Positions 45,251 to 54,067 of a stretch of 64,000 bases of DNA are shown one piece after another (position 1 is the stretch's first letter; each line of letters opens with the position of its first letter). Source of the DNA: Elusimicrobiales bacterium. GTDB taxonomy: Bacteria; Elusimicrobiota; Elusimicrobia; Elusimicrobiales; UBA9959. The translations under genes were made by a program, and so were the position numbers. The notes below the pieces were generated by a model. That model made no database searches and was not told the origin of the DNA. It saw only the letters and a list, made by a program, of their open reading frames with translations. The stretch is from assembly GCA_028713125.1 (NCBI GenBank), contig JAQTOU010000008.1:1-64000 (forward strand), given 5' to 3'.

Positions 45251-46483
45251 TTATTCTCCAAGGGCCTGCGTAAAGGCCGCGTGGCTCGTTATGAGGCCGC
45301 GGCCCGCCGCCAGGTACTGGTTCTGTTCGCTTATAAGCTGCTCTTCGACGTTGCGCCATTCGAAATAGGAGGTCTGCCCGGCCAGGTATTGTTTTCTGAC
45401 AAGCCAGGCCCTGGCCTCGGCCGCGTCGAGGGAGCTCTTCGCCACGTCCATGTAGGCGCTGGCTTCGCGCCAGGAAAGAAAGGCGTCCTCGGCGTTCAGG
45501 TTAATTTCGTCCCCGGCGTTCTTCAAGTCGGCCTCCGAGGAGCGGAGAGCCGTTTTCGCGGCGGAAAGATCGGCGGACAGGCGCCCCCCGGAGAAGAGGG
45601 GGAGGCTCAGGCTCGCCCCGAGCGACCAGCTGTTGAGCGAGGCCGGCCAGTCCGCTCCGGACCAGCGGTAACTTCCCGAAGCGGAGGCGTCCGGCAGCCT
45701 CGCGCCTTTGGCCCCGGCCAGGGAGGCGGCGGCGGAGTCGACCGCGGCGCGCGCCGAGCGCAGGGCGTGGTGATTTTCAAGGCGCTGCGCGAATACTGAA
45801 AAGTCTTCGGGCGGCCCGGGCGTCGGCTCCAGCGCCAGTTCCGGCGCCGGAGACTGCGCGGGGCGGCCGAGAAGGCGGTTAAGCTTCCGCTCCAGCAGGC
45901 GGAGATTTTTCCTGTATCTTTCGTGCTGCCACTGCGCGGTCTTAAGGACCGCTTCGGTTTCAAGCAGCGCGGCCTTGTTTTCGCGGCCGGCCTGGTACTT
46001 CAGGCGTATCAGCTCGAGGTTCTCGGCGCGGCGCTTCAGGGTTTCCGCGGAGAGCTTCAGGGTCTCGCGGGCGTTCAGGATGTCGGCGAAGGCGGATTTG
46101 AGCTGGAAGCGCAGCGCGGAGGCCGTCCGGTCATAGGCGGCTTCGGTCATGCGCAGCGAAGCTTTGGCGGAACTGAGCGCCGCGGGCACGGAGGGGGCGA
46201 ACAGCGGCTGGGAGCCTGAAAAGCCGTAGCCGTAGGAGTCGCCGGCCGGCAGGCCCTGGGAGCCGGAACGGCTATAGGAGGCGCTGGCGGAGAAACTGGG
46301 GTAGAACCCGGCGCGGGCCGCAGTCACTCTTAAGCGCGCGGCTTCCAGGTCCAGGGAGGCCGACGCCGCCTGCGGATTGGCGGCGAGCATGGCTTTTTCG
46401 GCTTCTTCGAAGGTGAGCGCGCCGGCGGCGCTGGAAAGGGAAGAGAAGCAGAGCAGAAGGGCCAGGATTCTCGGCGGCGGCAT
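45251..46483 (-). CDS. tolC: TolC-family outer-membrane efflux protein
   Basis: 410 residues. The signal peptide is RILALLLCFSSLSSAAGA. Two OEP repeats are visible, each with a helix pair rich in Ala/Leu/Arg (AEKAMLAANPQAASASLDLEAARLRV as a shortened hallmark; LKNAGDEINLNAEDAFLSW in the second) and beta-barrel segments (YPSFSASASYSRSG, SLGASLSLPLFSGGRL). It starts 18 bases after the CheC-like gene. Gene order TolC, adaptor, pump within one tight operon supports a complete tripartite system. Confidence 0.92.
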   Translation of the reverse strand: MPPPRILALLLCFSSLSSAAGALTFEEAEKAMLAANPQAASASLDLEAARLRVTAARAGFYPSFSASASYSRSGSQGLPAGDSYGYGFSGSQPLFAPSVPAALSSAKASLRMTEAAYDRTASALRFQLKSAFADILNARETLKLSAETLKRRAENLELIRLKYQAGRENKAALLETEAVLKTAQWQHERYRKNLRLLERKLNRLLGRPAQSPAPELALEPTPGPPEDFSVFAQRLENHHALRSARAAVDSAAASLAGAKGARLPDASASGSYRWSGADWPASLNSWSLGASLSLPLFSGGRLSADLSAAKTALRSSEADLKNAGDEINLNAEDAFLSWREASAYMDVAKSSLDAAEARAWLVRKQYLAGQTSYFEWRNVEEQLISEQNQYLAAGRGLITSHAAFTQALGE

Positions 46484-46501
46484 AAGCGTATTTCCCCGAC
46501 G

Positions 46502-47095
46502 TCAAGCTTTAGTCCGCTCCAGGGCCTGGGCCATCTCTTCCGGGACCAGGGCGAGCACTTTGCTGATGCTGTTGCGGTTGTCGCACTGAATAGCCAGAGT
46601 GGAGGCCACTATCCGGAAGGTCACTCCGGCCCCGGCGACGGCCCTGATGCTCTCCGCGATCCGGACGGCGTCTCCGGCGACGAATTGCGGCACCGAGGGC
46701 ATGAAGCTCTGGCCCAGGGCGTTGAATACGGAATTGCTCAGGGAATTAAGCACTATGTTGCCGAGCTCGAGCAGCATCACCTCGTCTGAAGCCGAGATGC
46801 CTCCCTGCTTGGGGAAGGAATATCCCAGGAAACACTTGGAGATGCAGTCTATGTCCGCCGGGTCGAAGATCATGAGGGAGGTCATGGGAAACTGCCCCTT
46901 GATGTCGAAATAAACCGCGGCGGCCGGCAGTTTGCCGAAATTATATTGGCCGACCGCGGTGCCGGGCGTGCCGCTTAGCTCCGTGGTATCCACCAGCTGC
47001 CAGGTTCCGGCGGAAACCTTGGAAAGCCGGACCAGGCATTTTTCAAGACTTAGCGCCGCCAGGCGGCCCACTACCGTGTTCTCTGTAGGATTCAT
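46502..47095 (-). CDS. CheC/CheX-like phosphatase domain protein
   Basis: 197 residues. A CheC-type signature is present in SDEVMLLELGNIVLNSLSNS, where Glu and Asn occupy the catalytic E-x-x-N positions of CheC/CheX CheY-P phosphatases. Only one such motif is visible, so it resembles CheX or a half-active CheC. It starts 12 bases after a CheY-like gene, its likely substrate. No other chemotaxis gene (cheA, cheW, mcp) is in the window. Confidence 0.75.
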   Translation of the reverse strand: MNPTENTVVGRLAALSLEKCLVRLSKVSAGTWQLVDTTELSGTPGTAVGQYNFGKLPAAAVYFDIKGQFPMTSLMIFDPADIDCISKCFLGYSFPKQGGISASDEVMLLELGNIVLNSLSNSVFNALGQSFMPSVPQFVAGDAVRIAESIRAVAGAGVTFRIVASTLAIQCDNRNSISKVLALVPEEMAQALERTKA

Positions 47096-47107
47096 AAATT
47101 TCCAGCC

Positions 47108-47461
47108 TTACGCGAGACGGTTGATGGCTTTTTCAAGCTCATCGCAGGAGAACGGCTTGCGGATGATGGCGGCCGCGCCTTTTTCAAAGATCATTTTATC
47201 TATCCCGTCCTGCTCTACGGCCGTGATGACTATCACTTTGGCCGCGGGATCTATTTTGCGTATTTCTTCCAGCGCTTCCAGGCCCGACTTGCCCGGCATC
47301 ACCATATCCATCAGCACCAGTTCCGGGCGCAGGGCGATAAAAGACTTTATGGCGCCGTCTCCGTTCTCTTCTTCGCCCAATATCTCATGCTTTAATTGTT
47401 CAAGGAAAGTCTTTATAACTTCCCGCATCATATCGTTGTCGTCCACTATAAGCACTTTCAT
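47108..47461 (-). CDS. CheY-like response regulator
   Basis: This 117-residue receiver-only protein has acidic pair MKVLIVDDND, phospho-acceptor Asp52 in LVLMDMVMPGKSG, Thr in VIVITAVEQ and Lys in IIRKPFS. It heads the minus-strand operon that continues with the CheC-like gene and the TolC/MacA/MacB set. Confidence 0.93.
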   Translation of the reverse strand: MKVLIVDDNDMMREVIKTFLEQLKHEILGEEENGDGAIKSFIALRPELVLMDMVMPGKSGLEALEEIRKIDPAAKVIVITAVEQDGIDKMIFEKGAAAIIRKPFSCDELEKAINRLA

Positions 47462-47624
47462 AAAGCATTCTCCATTATAACCGCGCGGTTCAGCACTTCG
47501 ATATCAAAGAGAGTTTAGCACAGAGTCACATTTTGTCAAGGCTATCCCTGTGCCGTAACAAGCGCTATGTGCATCAGACGGCCAGATGGCCGGACGGCCA
47601 AGTCTCCGGCCGTGCCGCCCTTTT

Positions 47625-48539
47625 TCAGCCAAGGATATTCTTCAGGAATCCACGGGCCTTCTTTATGCGGCCGGCGGCCTTCGCCCTTGAGACACCAAGG
47701 CGGGCCATCACTATGGCCGTCTTCACGTCGTTGCCGGTAAGGTCGAGCAGCCGGCGCGCCTCGCCCTGGTCCACGCCGCCCACGATGGCGGTTATCCTCT
47801 CGGCGCGGTGCACAAGTTTTTTAGAGGTGGTTTTCACGTCCACCATCCAGTTGCGGTAAACCTTGCCGGAAATTATCATCGAGGACGTGGAAAGCATGTT
47901 CAGGGCAAGCTTGGTAGCCGTGCCGGATTTCATGCGAGTGGACCCGGAGACCGGCTCGGGGCCCACGTCGAGCGCCACGCGGATGGAAGCCTCTTTGGCC
48001 TTCTCGCGCGGGTTGCAGGTGACCAGCACCGTCACGGCGCCGGCTTTTTTTCCCGCGGCCAGGCCGCCCTGCACGTACGGCGTTATGCCGCTTGCGGCTA
48101 TGCCTATGACGGTGTCGCCGCGGCGGGCAAGGCGCGAAATTTCTTTTTTGCCGTTCTCGAAAACGTCCTCGGCGCCCTCTTTGGAGTGGAACACGGCCAT
48201 CTGTCCGCCGGCCATCAGGGCCGTGAAGATCTCCGGCGCCACCCCGTAGGTGGGGGGGATCTCGGCGGCTTCCAGCACGCCCAGCCTGCCGCTGGTCCCG
48301 GCTCCTATGAAATAGATCCTGCGCCCGGCCAGGTAGCTTTTCGAGACCGCCCTCGCCGCTTTTTCTATCTGCGGTATCGCCGCGGCCACGGCGCGGTGGA
48401 CCAGGCTGTCCTCGTAATTCAGCTTTTCAAGCACGCGCCGCAGCGGCACCCGGTCCAGGTCGCGCGTGCGCGGGTTGCTCTGCTCGGTGGGGAGCTTCGA
48501 ATACTTCGTGAAAGCGTCGCTGTTCTTTCTATTATTCAT
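47625..48539 (-). CDS. murQ: N-acetylmuramic acid 6-phosphate etherase
   Basis: 304 residues, the normal length, from the ATG at 48539; longer upstream readings would overlap the hydrolase gene out of frame. It belongs to the SIS-domain family: TEQSNPRTRDLD near the start, then FIGAGTSGRLGVLEAAEIPPTYG with the catalytic Glu, HSKEGAEDVFENG, VIGIAASGITPYVQGGL and SGSTRMKSGTATKLALNMLST. It cleaves the lactyl ether of MurNAc-6P during peptidoglycan recycling. It overlaps the hydrolase stop by 8 bases. Confidence 0.96.
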   Translation of the reverse strand: MNNRKNSDAFTKYSKLPTEQSNPRTRDLDRVPLRRVLEKLNYEDSLVHRAVAAAIPQIEKAARAVSKSYLAGRRIYFIGAGTSGRLGVLEAAEIPPTYGVAPEIFTALMAGGQMAVFHSKEGAEDVFENGKKEISRLARRGDTVIGIAASGITPYVQGGLAAGKKAGAVTVLVTCNPREKAKEASIRVALDVGPEPVSGSTRMKSGTATKLALNMLSTSSMIISGKVYRNWMVDVKTTSKKLVHRAERITAIVGGVDQGEARRLLDLTGNDVKTAIVMARLGVSRAKAAGRIKKARGFLKNILG

Positions 48540-49413
48540 TGGTATAGTCCGGCATCGTTCCCGGCTCTTCCGGGGCGGTTTCGGCCTGCCCTGTGGTCCC
48601 CGGGGCGAGCCCGGAGGCCGCGGCGGTGGAAAAGTCCACGATCTCGGGGAGGCGCGGGTTGAGTATCCAGTCCAGGACCCGGCGCACATTGTACTTGTTC
48701 ACCAGCCCCGGGCCGAAGCCTTTGGCCTCTACGATCACCGACGTGTTTTCTTTGCCGCAGGCTATTTTCGCGGTGCTGTTGAGGATCTGGAATTCGGTGT
48801 ATTGGCGGGCCCGGTCGGCCCCCGCTATAAGGAGCAGCGGCCTCCTGCCGTAGGCGCGCAGGGGGTTTACCGACAGTACCGCGTTCACGTTGAGGACCGG
48901 CGAGATGGCTACTACCATCGCTACTTCCGGGTGTATGGCCGCGGCCTTGATCGCCAGGTTGGCGCCCAGCACGGAGCCGGCGAGCACCGTGCTTTCGGGG
49001 GCTACCGAATGCGTGGAGAGGTAGACCAGGGCCGCTTCCACGTCGCGCAGCATCTTGTTGTATTCATTGTCCTGCCCGTCCACGGCGAAAGCCCGCCAGG
49101 TGGTGGTGGAGCCGTCCGGCCTCACGAAGCTGTTGCCGTGCCCGCGCAGGTCCATGGCCAGGTAGCCGAAGCCGTAGCGCTTCAGGGGCTTGAACCAGGC
49201 GTCCCATTCGGTCAGGTCGCTTTTCTGGGTGTGTATGAGCACCACCGTAGGGGCGCCGGCGGCGGCTTTCAGGTAGCGCGCTCCGAGGTTCCAGCCGTCC
49301 TCGGTGGCAAGCGTGACGCGCTCCTCCTCGCGCTCCGCCTGAGCGGCGGCGCTCACCGGGAAGAGCGCGGAGCAGAGAGCTAAAACGGCGGCAAAAGCCG
49401 CGATCAACCTCAT
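48532..49413 (-). CDS. Exported alpha/beta-hydrolase-fold protein
   Basis: 293 residues from the ATG at 49413, which exposes a signal peptide (MRLIAAFAAVLALCSALFPV); a TTG at 49443 is possible but weaker. The fold shows VVLIHTQKSD, MDLRGHGNSF and the nucleophile elbow LAGSVLGANLA (Ser in GSVLG). The acid is probably Asp in IAGADRARQ. At the usual catalytic-His position the sequence reads KGFGPGLVNK with no His, so catalysis may be impaired or use another residue. It overlaps murQ by 8 bases; substrate unknown. Confidence 0.83.
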   Translation of the reverse strand: MRLIAAFAAVLALCSALFPVSAAAQAEREEERVTLATEDGWNLGARYLKAAAGAPTVVLIHTQKSDLTEWDAWFKPLKRYGFGYLAMDLRGHGNSFVRPDGSTTTWRAFAVDGQDNEYNKMLRDVEAALVYLSTHSVAPESTVLAGSVLGANLAIKAAAIHPEVAMVVAISPVLNVNAVLSVNPLRAYGRRPLLLIAGADRARQYTEFQILNSTAKIACGKENTSVIVEAKGFGPGLVNKYNVRRVLDWILNPRLPEIVDFSTAAASGLAPGTTGQAETAPEEPGTMPDYTNE

Positions 49414-49532
49414 TGGTGAAGCATCGTCCTTTAGATAAATCAAAGAATTATTCTACATTGTTTGGCCGTCCGCTGACCAGAGGCCCCGGCCTGCCGCGGG
49501 GCATGGCTCCTGGCGCGGCGATTTGAAGATGC

Positions 49533-49562
49533 TTGTCCTCTTCGCGCTATTTCTTGTAAAAT
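49533..49562 (+). promoter_or_regulatory. Promoter TTGTCC-18-TAAAAT
   Basis: The -35 TTGTCC at 49533-49538 and -10 TAAAAT at 49557-49562 have an 18-bp spacer. This gives a leader of about 55 bases before the response-regulator ATG at 49625. It is the likely promoter for the whole lysS-lol-mcs run. Confidence 0.55.
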
Positions 49563-49624
49563 AAATGATTATATTAATGGGCCGCCGGCGGTCCGGAATC
49601 TGTGTCGGAGCCTACAGGAGATTT

Positions 49625-50008
49625 ATGTCCAAAGTACTGGTTGTCGATGACGAGAAAGACGTAGTGTACCTGATAAAAGTGCTTATGGAGCGCGAAAAGC
49701 TGGAAGTGCTTGAGGCCTATAACGGCCTTGAGGCTTACAATAAACTCACGGCCAAGGATCCCAACAAGATCATTCCCGACGTGATAATCCTGGATATCAT
49801 GATGCCGGAGATGGACGGCTACACGCTGCAGTCGAAGCTGCAGGAGATCGAGGAACTCAGCCATATCCCTATAGTGATACTCACCGCCAAAGGGCAGATG
49901 AAGGACCTGTTCGAGCTGGCTTCCAATATCTTCGCCTTCGTCGAGAAACCCTTTGAGCCCAAGAACCTGGTAAAAATAGTAAAGGATGCGATAGCTTCAA
50001 AAAAATGA
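49625..50008 (+). CDS. CheY-like response regulator coupled to lysS
   Basis: 127-residue single receiver from the ATG at 49625 with AGGAGA before it. Acidic pair VLVVDDEKD, Asp57 in VIILDIMMPEMDGY, Thr in VILTAKGQ, Lys in FVEKPFEP. Its TGA overlaps the lysS ATG (ATGA), so the two are co-translated, an uncommon neighbour for a receiver. No kinase is adjacent. Confidence 0.93.
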   Translation: MSKVLVVDDEKDVVYLIKVLMEREKLEVLEAYNGLEAYNKLTAKDPNKIIPDVIILDIMMPEMDGYTLQSKLQEIEELSHIPIVILTAKGQMKDLFELASNIFAFVEKPFEPKNLVKIVKDAIASKK

Positions 50009-51504
50009 CTACAACCCCTAATTCCGGCATCAATGAAATAGTCGCCAACAACTACGCGAAAATAAAAGCGATAAGGGAAAAGGGCATCGACCCCTTTCCG
50101 CACCGTTTCAAGCTGACCCATAAAATAGCGGAGGCCGCGAAGTGCCCCGCCGAGACCCCGGTGATCATAGCCGGGCGCATGATGCTCATGCGCGTCATGG
50201 GCAAGGCCACCTTCGCGCACCTGAAGGACGGCACCGGCAAGATCCAGATCTACGTGAAGAAAGACGCCGTAGGCGAGGAAGCCTACGACCTGTTCAAGAA
50301 GCAGATGCACGTTGGCGACTTCCTGGGCGTGGAGGGGAAACTGTTCGTGACGCATACCGGCGAGCTGACCGTCAGCGCCGAGAAGCTCACCGTCCTGTCC
50401 AAATCCGTGCGCCCGCTGCCGGAAAAATTCCACGGCCTGACCGACGCGGAAGCCCGCTACCGCGAGCGCTACCTTGACCTGATCTCCAACGAGGAGTCCC
50501 GCACTATCTTCATCCGCCGCACCCGGATAGTGGCCGCTATCCGCGACGTGCTCAATAACGACGGCTACCTGGAAGTGGAGACCCCGGTGCTCTGCTCGCA
50601 GGCCGGCGGCGCCTCGGCCCGCCCCTTCATAACTTTCCACAACGCCTACAAGTACGAGCTGTACATGCGCATCGCCACCGAGCTGCCGCTCAAGAAGCTC
50701 ATCATCGGCGGCTTCGACGGGGCCTACGAGATAGGCCGCGTCTTCCGCAACGAGGGCGTCGACACCCGCCACAACCCGGAATTCACCACGCTGGAGGCTT
50801 ACAAGGCCTACTCGGACTATAACGGCATGGCGGAGCTGGTGGAAAGCGTTTTCGAGAAATGCATCGGCATCCTCGGCGCGGACACCATAGATTATAACGG
50901 GATGAAAGTGAACCTGAAGCCGCCGTTCAAGCGGCTCTCCCTGCCCGACGCCTGGAAAGAGAAGACCGGCGAGGATATCCATAACGTTCTCAATGGCAAA
51001 GCCTTCAACAAGGAAAACCTGAAGAAGCTGGCGGCCAAGCTCGGGATCGGCTTCGGCGCCGACACGACCCCGGCCAAGCTCTTCGACAATATCATGGACG
51101 AGAAGATCATCTCGGAGCTGGAGCAGCCCACCTTCGTGATGGATTATCCCACCGCCGTCACGCCGCTGGCCAAGTGCAAGGCCGGGGACGAGTCCCTGGT
51201 GGAGCGCTTCGAATTCTTTGCCGGCAAAGAAGAGATAGCCAACGCTTACTCCGAGCTGAACGACCCGGAAGACCAGAAGAGCCGCCTCCAGGAACAGCTG
51301 CGCCAGAAAGAAGAAGAGAACAACGGCGAGGCGGATATCCTGGACAAGGATTTTATCGAGGCGATGGAATACGGGATGCCCCCGATGGGCGGCATCGGCA
51401 TAGGCATCGACCGCCTGGCCATGCTGATCTCCGGCAAGCCGTCCATCCGCGAAGTCATCCTTTTCCCGCTGCTGCGCCCAGCCGATACCGAAGCTGCGAA
51501 GTAG
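50005..51504 (+). CDS. lysS: Lysyl-tRNA synthetase, class II
   Basis: 499 residues. The N-terminal OB-fold anticodon-binding domain includes GRMMLMRVMGKATFAHLKDG. The class II core has motif 1 (YLEVETPVL), motif 2 (EIGRVFRNEGVDTRHNPEFTTLE) and motif 3 (GIGIGIDRLAMLI). It charges tRNA-Lys in the cytoplasm. Length and motifs are normal. Confidence 0.98.
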   Translation: MTTTPNSGINEIVANNYAKIKAIREKGIDPFPHRFKLTHKIAEAAKCPAETPVIIAGRMMLMRVMGKATFAHLKDGTGKIQIYVKKDAVGEEAYDLFKKQMHVGDFLGVEGKLFVTHTGELTVSAEKLTVLSKSVRPLPEKFHGLTDAEARYRERYLDLISNEESRTIFIRRTRIVAAIRDVLNNDGYLEVETPVLCSQAGGASARPFITFHNAYKYELYMRIATELPLKKLIIGGFDGAYEIGRVFRNEGVDTRHNPEFTTLEAYKAYSDYNGMAELVESVFEKCIGILGADTIDYNGMKVNLKPPFKRLSLPDAWKEKTGEDIHNVLNGKAFNKENLKKLAAKLGIGFGADTTPAKLFDNIMDEKIISELEQPTFVMDYPTAVTPLAKCKAGDESLVERFEFFAGKEEIANAYSELNDPEDQKSRLQEQLRQKEEENNGEADILDKDFIEAMEYGMPPMGGIGIGIDRLAMLISGKPSIREVILFPLLRPADTEAAK

Positions 51505-51511
51505 TAACCTC

Positions 51512-51645
51512 CCAGGCGGCACGGGGACCGGGTTAGCAAAAGCCCCTCGGAGGCCGAGGCTTGCGTAGCGCCGAGGCCGAGAGCGGCAGGCGCGCGCACG
51601 GTGTGCGCGACGCCGGTTTTGCGTTCCGGTCCCCGCGCAGCCTGG
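51512..51645 (-). repeat. Palindromic intergenic element, copy E (inverted orientation)
   Basis: A 20-bp outer stem with 18 matches (51512-51531 with 51626-51645) continues with GCAAAA (51536-51541) against TTTTGC (51617-51622). It encloses CTCGG...CCGAG (51546-51581) and CGCGCAC-GGT-GTGCGCG (51593-51609). Read on the minus strand it aligns with copy C, including the GGAACGCAAAA arm and the CACACCGTG core. It occupies most of the lysS-lolC gap. Confidence 0.85.
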
Positions 51646-51671
51646 TCAAAGGGGTTAAGCTTCCAAACTAT

Positions 51672-52895
51672 ATGTCCACAGAATTCTTTATCGCCCGGCG
51701 TTATCTGCTGGCAAAGAGGAAGGGCCTCTTCGTCATGATAACCACCTTTATAGGCGTGGCCGGCGTGGCGCTGGGCGTCGCCGCGCTGATAGTGACGCTG
51801 GCCATCATGGACGGGTTCCAGTCGGACATCAAGAAAAAGATCGTGGACGCGCAGGCGCATATCAATATCTATGGCCGCATCCAGCAGCGCGACCTCGAGG
51901 TGGTCCGCGCCGCACTCGAGCGCGACGGGCGCCTGGCCGCCGAATCCCCTTTCGTGCTCGGGCAGGCCATCCTTACTTTCGACAACCGCTCCTCCGGAGT
52001 GGTGGTGAAGGGCTTCAATACCGCCTCCGAATTCAATGTGAATAACCTGAAGAATTCCCTCACGCGCGGGGCATGGTGGGAAGAAAACCCGGCCAAGGGC
52101 GCTCTCCCGTCGCTGGTCCTCGGCGAGGAACTGGCCAAGAACCTCGGGCTCTGGGTCGGGGACGAGGCCGTGCTGGTCTCGCCGCAAGGCGCTTCCACGG
52201 GGATGGGGATCCTTCCTAAAATGAGAAAGTTCAAGGTAACCGGCCTTGTGCGCACCGGCTATTATGAATTCGACAATACCATGGCCTACTGCTCCATGGG
52301 CGCCGCCGGGGATTTCTTCGGGCTCGGCGGCGGGGCTAACGGCGTCGGCGTCCGCCTCAAAGATATAAATCTGGCTCCCGCGGCCGCCGCCGACCTGCGC
52401 AAGACGCTGGGCTTCTCGTACACGGTGAAAACCTACGCCGATATGAACCAGACCCTTTTCGCGGCGCTGAAGCTTGAAAAATTCGTGATGTCCCTGGTGC
52501 TTGCCCTGATAATCCTGGTGGCCACTTTCAACATAGCTTCCAACCTTCTGATGATGAGCGTGGAGAAATTGCGCGACATCGGCATCCTGCGCGCGCTGGG
52601 GGCCGGGCCGGGCTTCATCAGGCGCGTATTCTTCTGGGAGGGCAATTTGATCGCGCTTACGGGTATAACCCTGGGCGTGCTGCTCGGCGTGGGGATCTCC
52701 GTTTTTATTTCTGTTTACCCGGTGGTGGAGCTGCCGGCGGACATCTATTACGTCACGAAGGTCCCCGTCGAGCTTAAGCTCTGGAACATCCTGGCCACCG
52801 CCGCGGTCAGCTACGCGCTGTGCATGCTCAGCTCCGTTTACCCGGCGCTCCGGGCTTCGAAGGTCAGCCCGATCGACGCGATACGCTATGGATAA
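51672..52895 (+). CDS. lolC: Lipoprotein-releasing ABC transporter permease (LolC/LolE)
   Basis: 407 residues from the ATG at 51672; upstream codons belong to the palindromic element. The N-terminus FFIARRYLLAKRKGLFVMIT and first helix TFIGVAGVALGVAALIVTLA are characteristic. A MacB-like periplasmic domain (about 60-250) is followed by three C-terminal helices (VLALIILVATFNIASNLLMM, GNLIALTGITLGVLLG, ILATAAVSYALCMLSS). It transfers lipoproteins from the inner membrane to LolA. Only one permease gene is present next to lolD, so the complex may be a homodimer. Confidence 0.94.
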   Translation: MSTEFFIARRYLLAKRKGLFVMITTFIGVAGVALGVAALIVTLAIMDGFQSDIKKKIVDAQAHINIYGRIQQRDLEVVRAALERDGRLAAESPFVLGQAILTFDNRSSGVVVKGFNTASEFNVNNLKNSLTRGAWWEENPAKGALPSLVLGEELAKNLGLWVGDEAVLVSPQGASTGMGILPKMRKFKVTGLVRTGYYEFDNTMAYCSMGAAGDFFGLGGGANGVGVRLKDINLAPAAAADLRKTLGFSYTVKTYADMNQTLFAALKLEKFVMSLVLALIILVATFNIASNLLMMSVEKLRDIGILRALGAGPGFIRRVFFWEGNLIALTGITLGVLLGVGISVFISVYPVVELPADIYYVTKVPVELKLWNILATAAVSYALCMLSSVYPALRASKVSPIDAIRYG

Positions 52896-53556
52896 GATCA
52901 TCGAGATCTCCGGGCTGAGCAAGGCCTACACGCAGGGCCACGAGCAGATAATCGTGCTCGAGGAGCTCGACTTCTCCATTTCGAAAGGGGAGTTCGTTTC
53001 CATCGTGGGCCCGTCGGGCTCCGGTAAGTCCACCTTCCTCAATATCATCGGCCTGCTGGACGACACGTACAGCGGGGAAATAAAGCTTTTCGGCCGGAGG
53101 CTGGAAGACCTGGACGAGGCCGAGCGGGCCGTGCTGCGCCTTAAGAATATCGGCTTCGTTTTCCAGTTCGATTCGCTCCTGCCCGAATTTACGGTGCTTG
53201 AAAATATAGAGATGCCGGCCCGGCTGCTGGGCGGGGACGTGCCCGGCAGCGGCCTGGAGCTGCTGGCGCGCTTCGGCCTTGAGGTCATCGCGCATAAATT
53301 CCCGATGGAGATCTCCGGCGGGGAAAAGCAGCGCGCGGCCATGCTGCGGGCGCTGCGCAACGGCCCGGCCCTGCTGATCGCCGACGAGCCGACGGGGAAC
53401 CTGGACCGGCATAATTCAGGCGTGATCCTGGACGACCTGAAGCGCGCGGCCGGCGAGGGCTCAGCGGTGCTGATGGTGACGCATAACGAAGAGGCGGCCC
53501 GCCGCGCGGACAGGATGCTGCGCATGGGCGGGGGGAAGCTGACAAATGCTGTGTGA
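52888..53556 (+). CDS. lolD: Lipoprotein-releasing ABC transporter ATPase
   Basis: 222 residues. Walker A VGPSGSGKSTFLNIIG, Q-loop FVFQFDSLLPE, signature ISGGEKQRAAMLRAL, Walker B ALLIADEPTGNLD, H-loop VLMVTHNEE. The signature starts ISGG rather than LSGG. It overlaps lolC by 8 bases and mcsA by 11. Confidence 0.95.
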   Translation: MDKIIEISGLSKAYTQGHEQIIVLEELDFSISKGEFVSIVGPSGSGKSTFLNIIGLLDDTYSGEIKLFGRRLEDLDEAERAVLRLKNIGFVFQFDSLLPEFTVLENIEMPARLLGGDVPGSGLELLARFGLEVIAHKFPMEISGGEKQRAAMLRALRNGPALLIADEPTGNLDRHNSGVILDDLKRAAGEGSAVLMVTHNEEAARRADRMLRMGGGKLTNAV

Positions 53557-54067
53557 AGAATGCCGCGAGAAGAACGCGGTCGTTTTCCTGAAGCTCGCAG
53601 TAAACAACAAGGTAACGGAGCTGCACCTCTGCCCGGCTTGCGCCGCGAAGAAAGGTATGGGCTTCGGCCTCGAGACCGGCGCCTTCAATATCTCCGACAT
53701 AGTCGGGAATATGAGCGGCTATTTCAAGGATTTCCTGCCGCCGGAAAAAAAGACCCTCCGCTGCGGCGCCTGCGGCCTCAAATATTCGGAATTCAAAGAG
53801 ACCGGCCGCCTGGGCTGCCCCGACTGTTACCTCAGCTTCGAGGCGCAGCTCGGCGAGCTGATGTCCAGGATCCACGGCGCCTCGCAGCATTCGGGGCGCG
53901 TTTATCAGGGCGGCCCTGCGCTTAAGCTTTCAAAGGCGGAGAAAGCGCGGCGTCTCGAGGAACTCCGCGGCGCGCTGCACGACGCCGTGGCTAAAGAAGA
54001 TTTCGAGGGAGCGGCCCGGCTGCGGGACGCTATGAGGCAGCTGGAGGCGCCGCGTGGACGCGATTAA
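53546..54067 (+). CDS. mcsA: McsA, zinc-finger activator of protein-arginine kinase
   Basis: 173 residues. Two four-cysteine zinc modules are present: MLCEEC with CPAC, and LRCGACG with GCPDC. The C-terminal UVR motif is in the last 40 residues (RRLEELRGALHDAVAKEDFE, then GAARLRDAMRQLE). McsA binds and activates McsB. It overlaps both neighbours. Confidence 0.92.
   Translation: MLCEECREKNAVVFLKLAVNNKVTELHLCPACAAKKGMGFGLETGAFNISDIVGNMSGYFKDFLPPEKKTLRCGACGLKYSEFKETGRLGCPDCYLSFEAQLGELMSRIHGASQHSGRVYQGGPALKLSKAEKARRLEELRGALHDAVAKEDFEGAARLRDAMRQLEAPRGRD

Noticed and set aside
47580-47624. Palindrome GGCCGGA...TCCGGCC downstream of murQ as a sixth element copy
   Set aside because: It lacks the CACACCGTG core, the second hairpin and the long outer stem; it is only a short inverted repeat with no convincing terminator tail.
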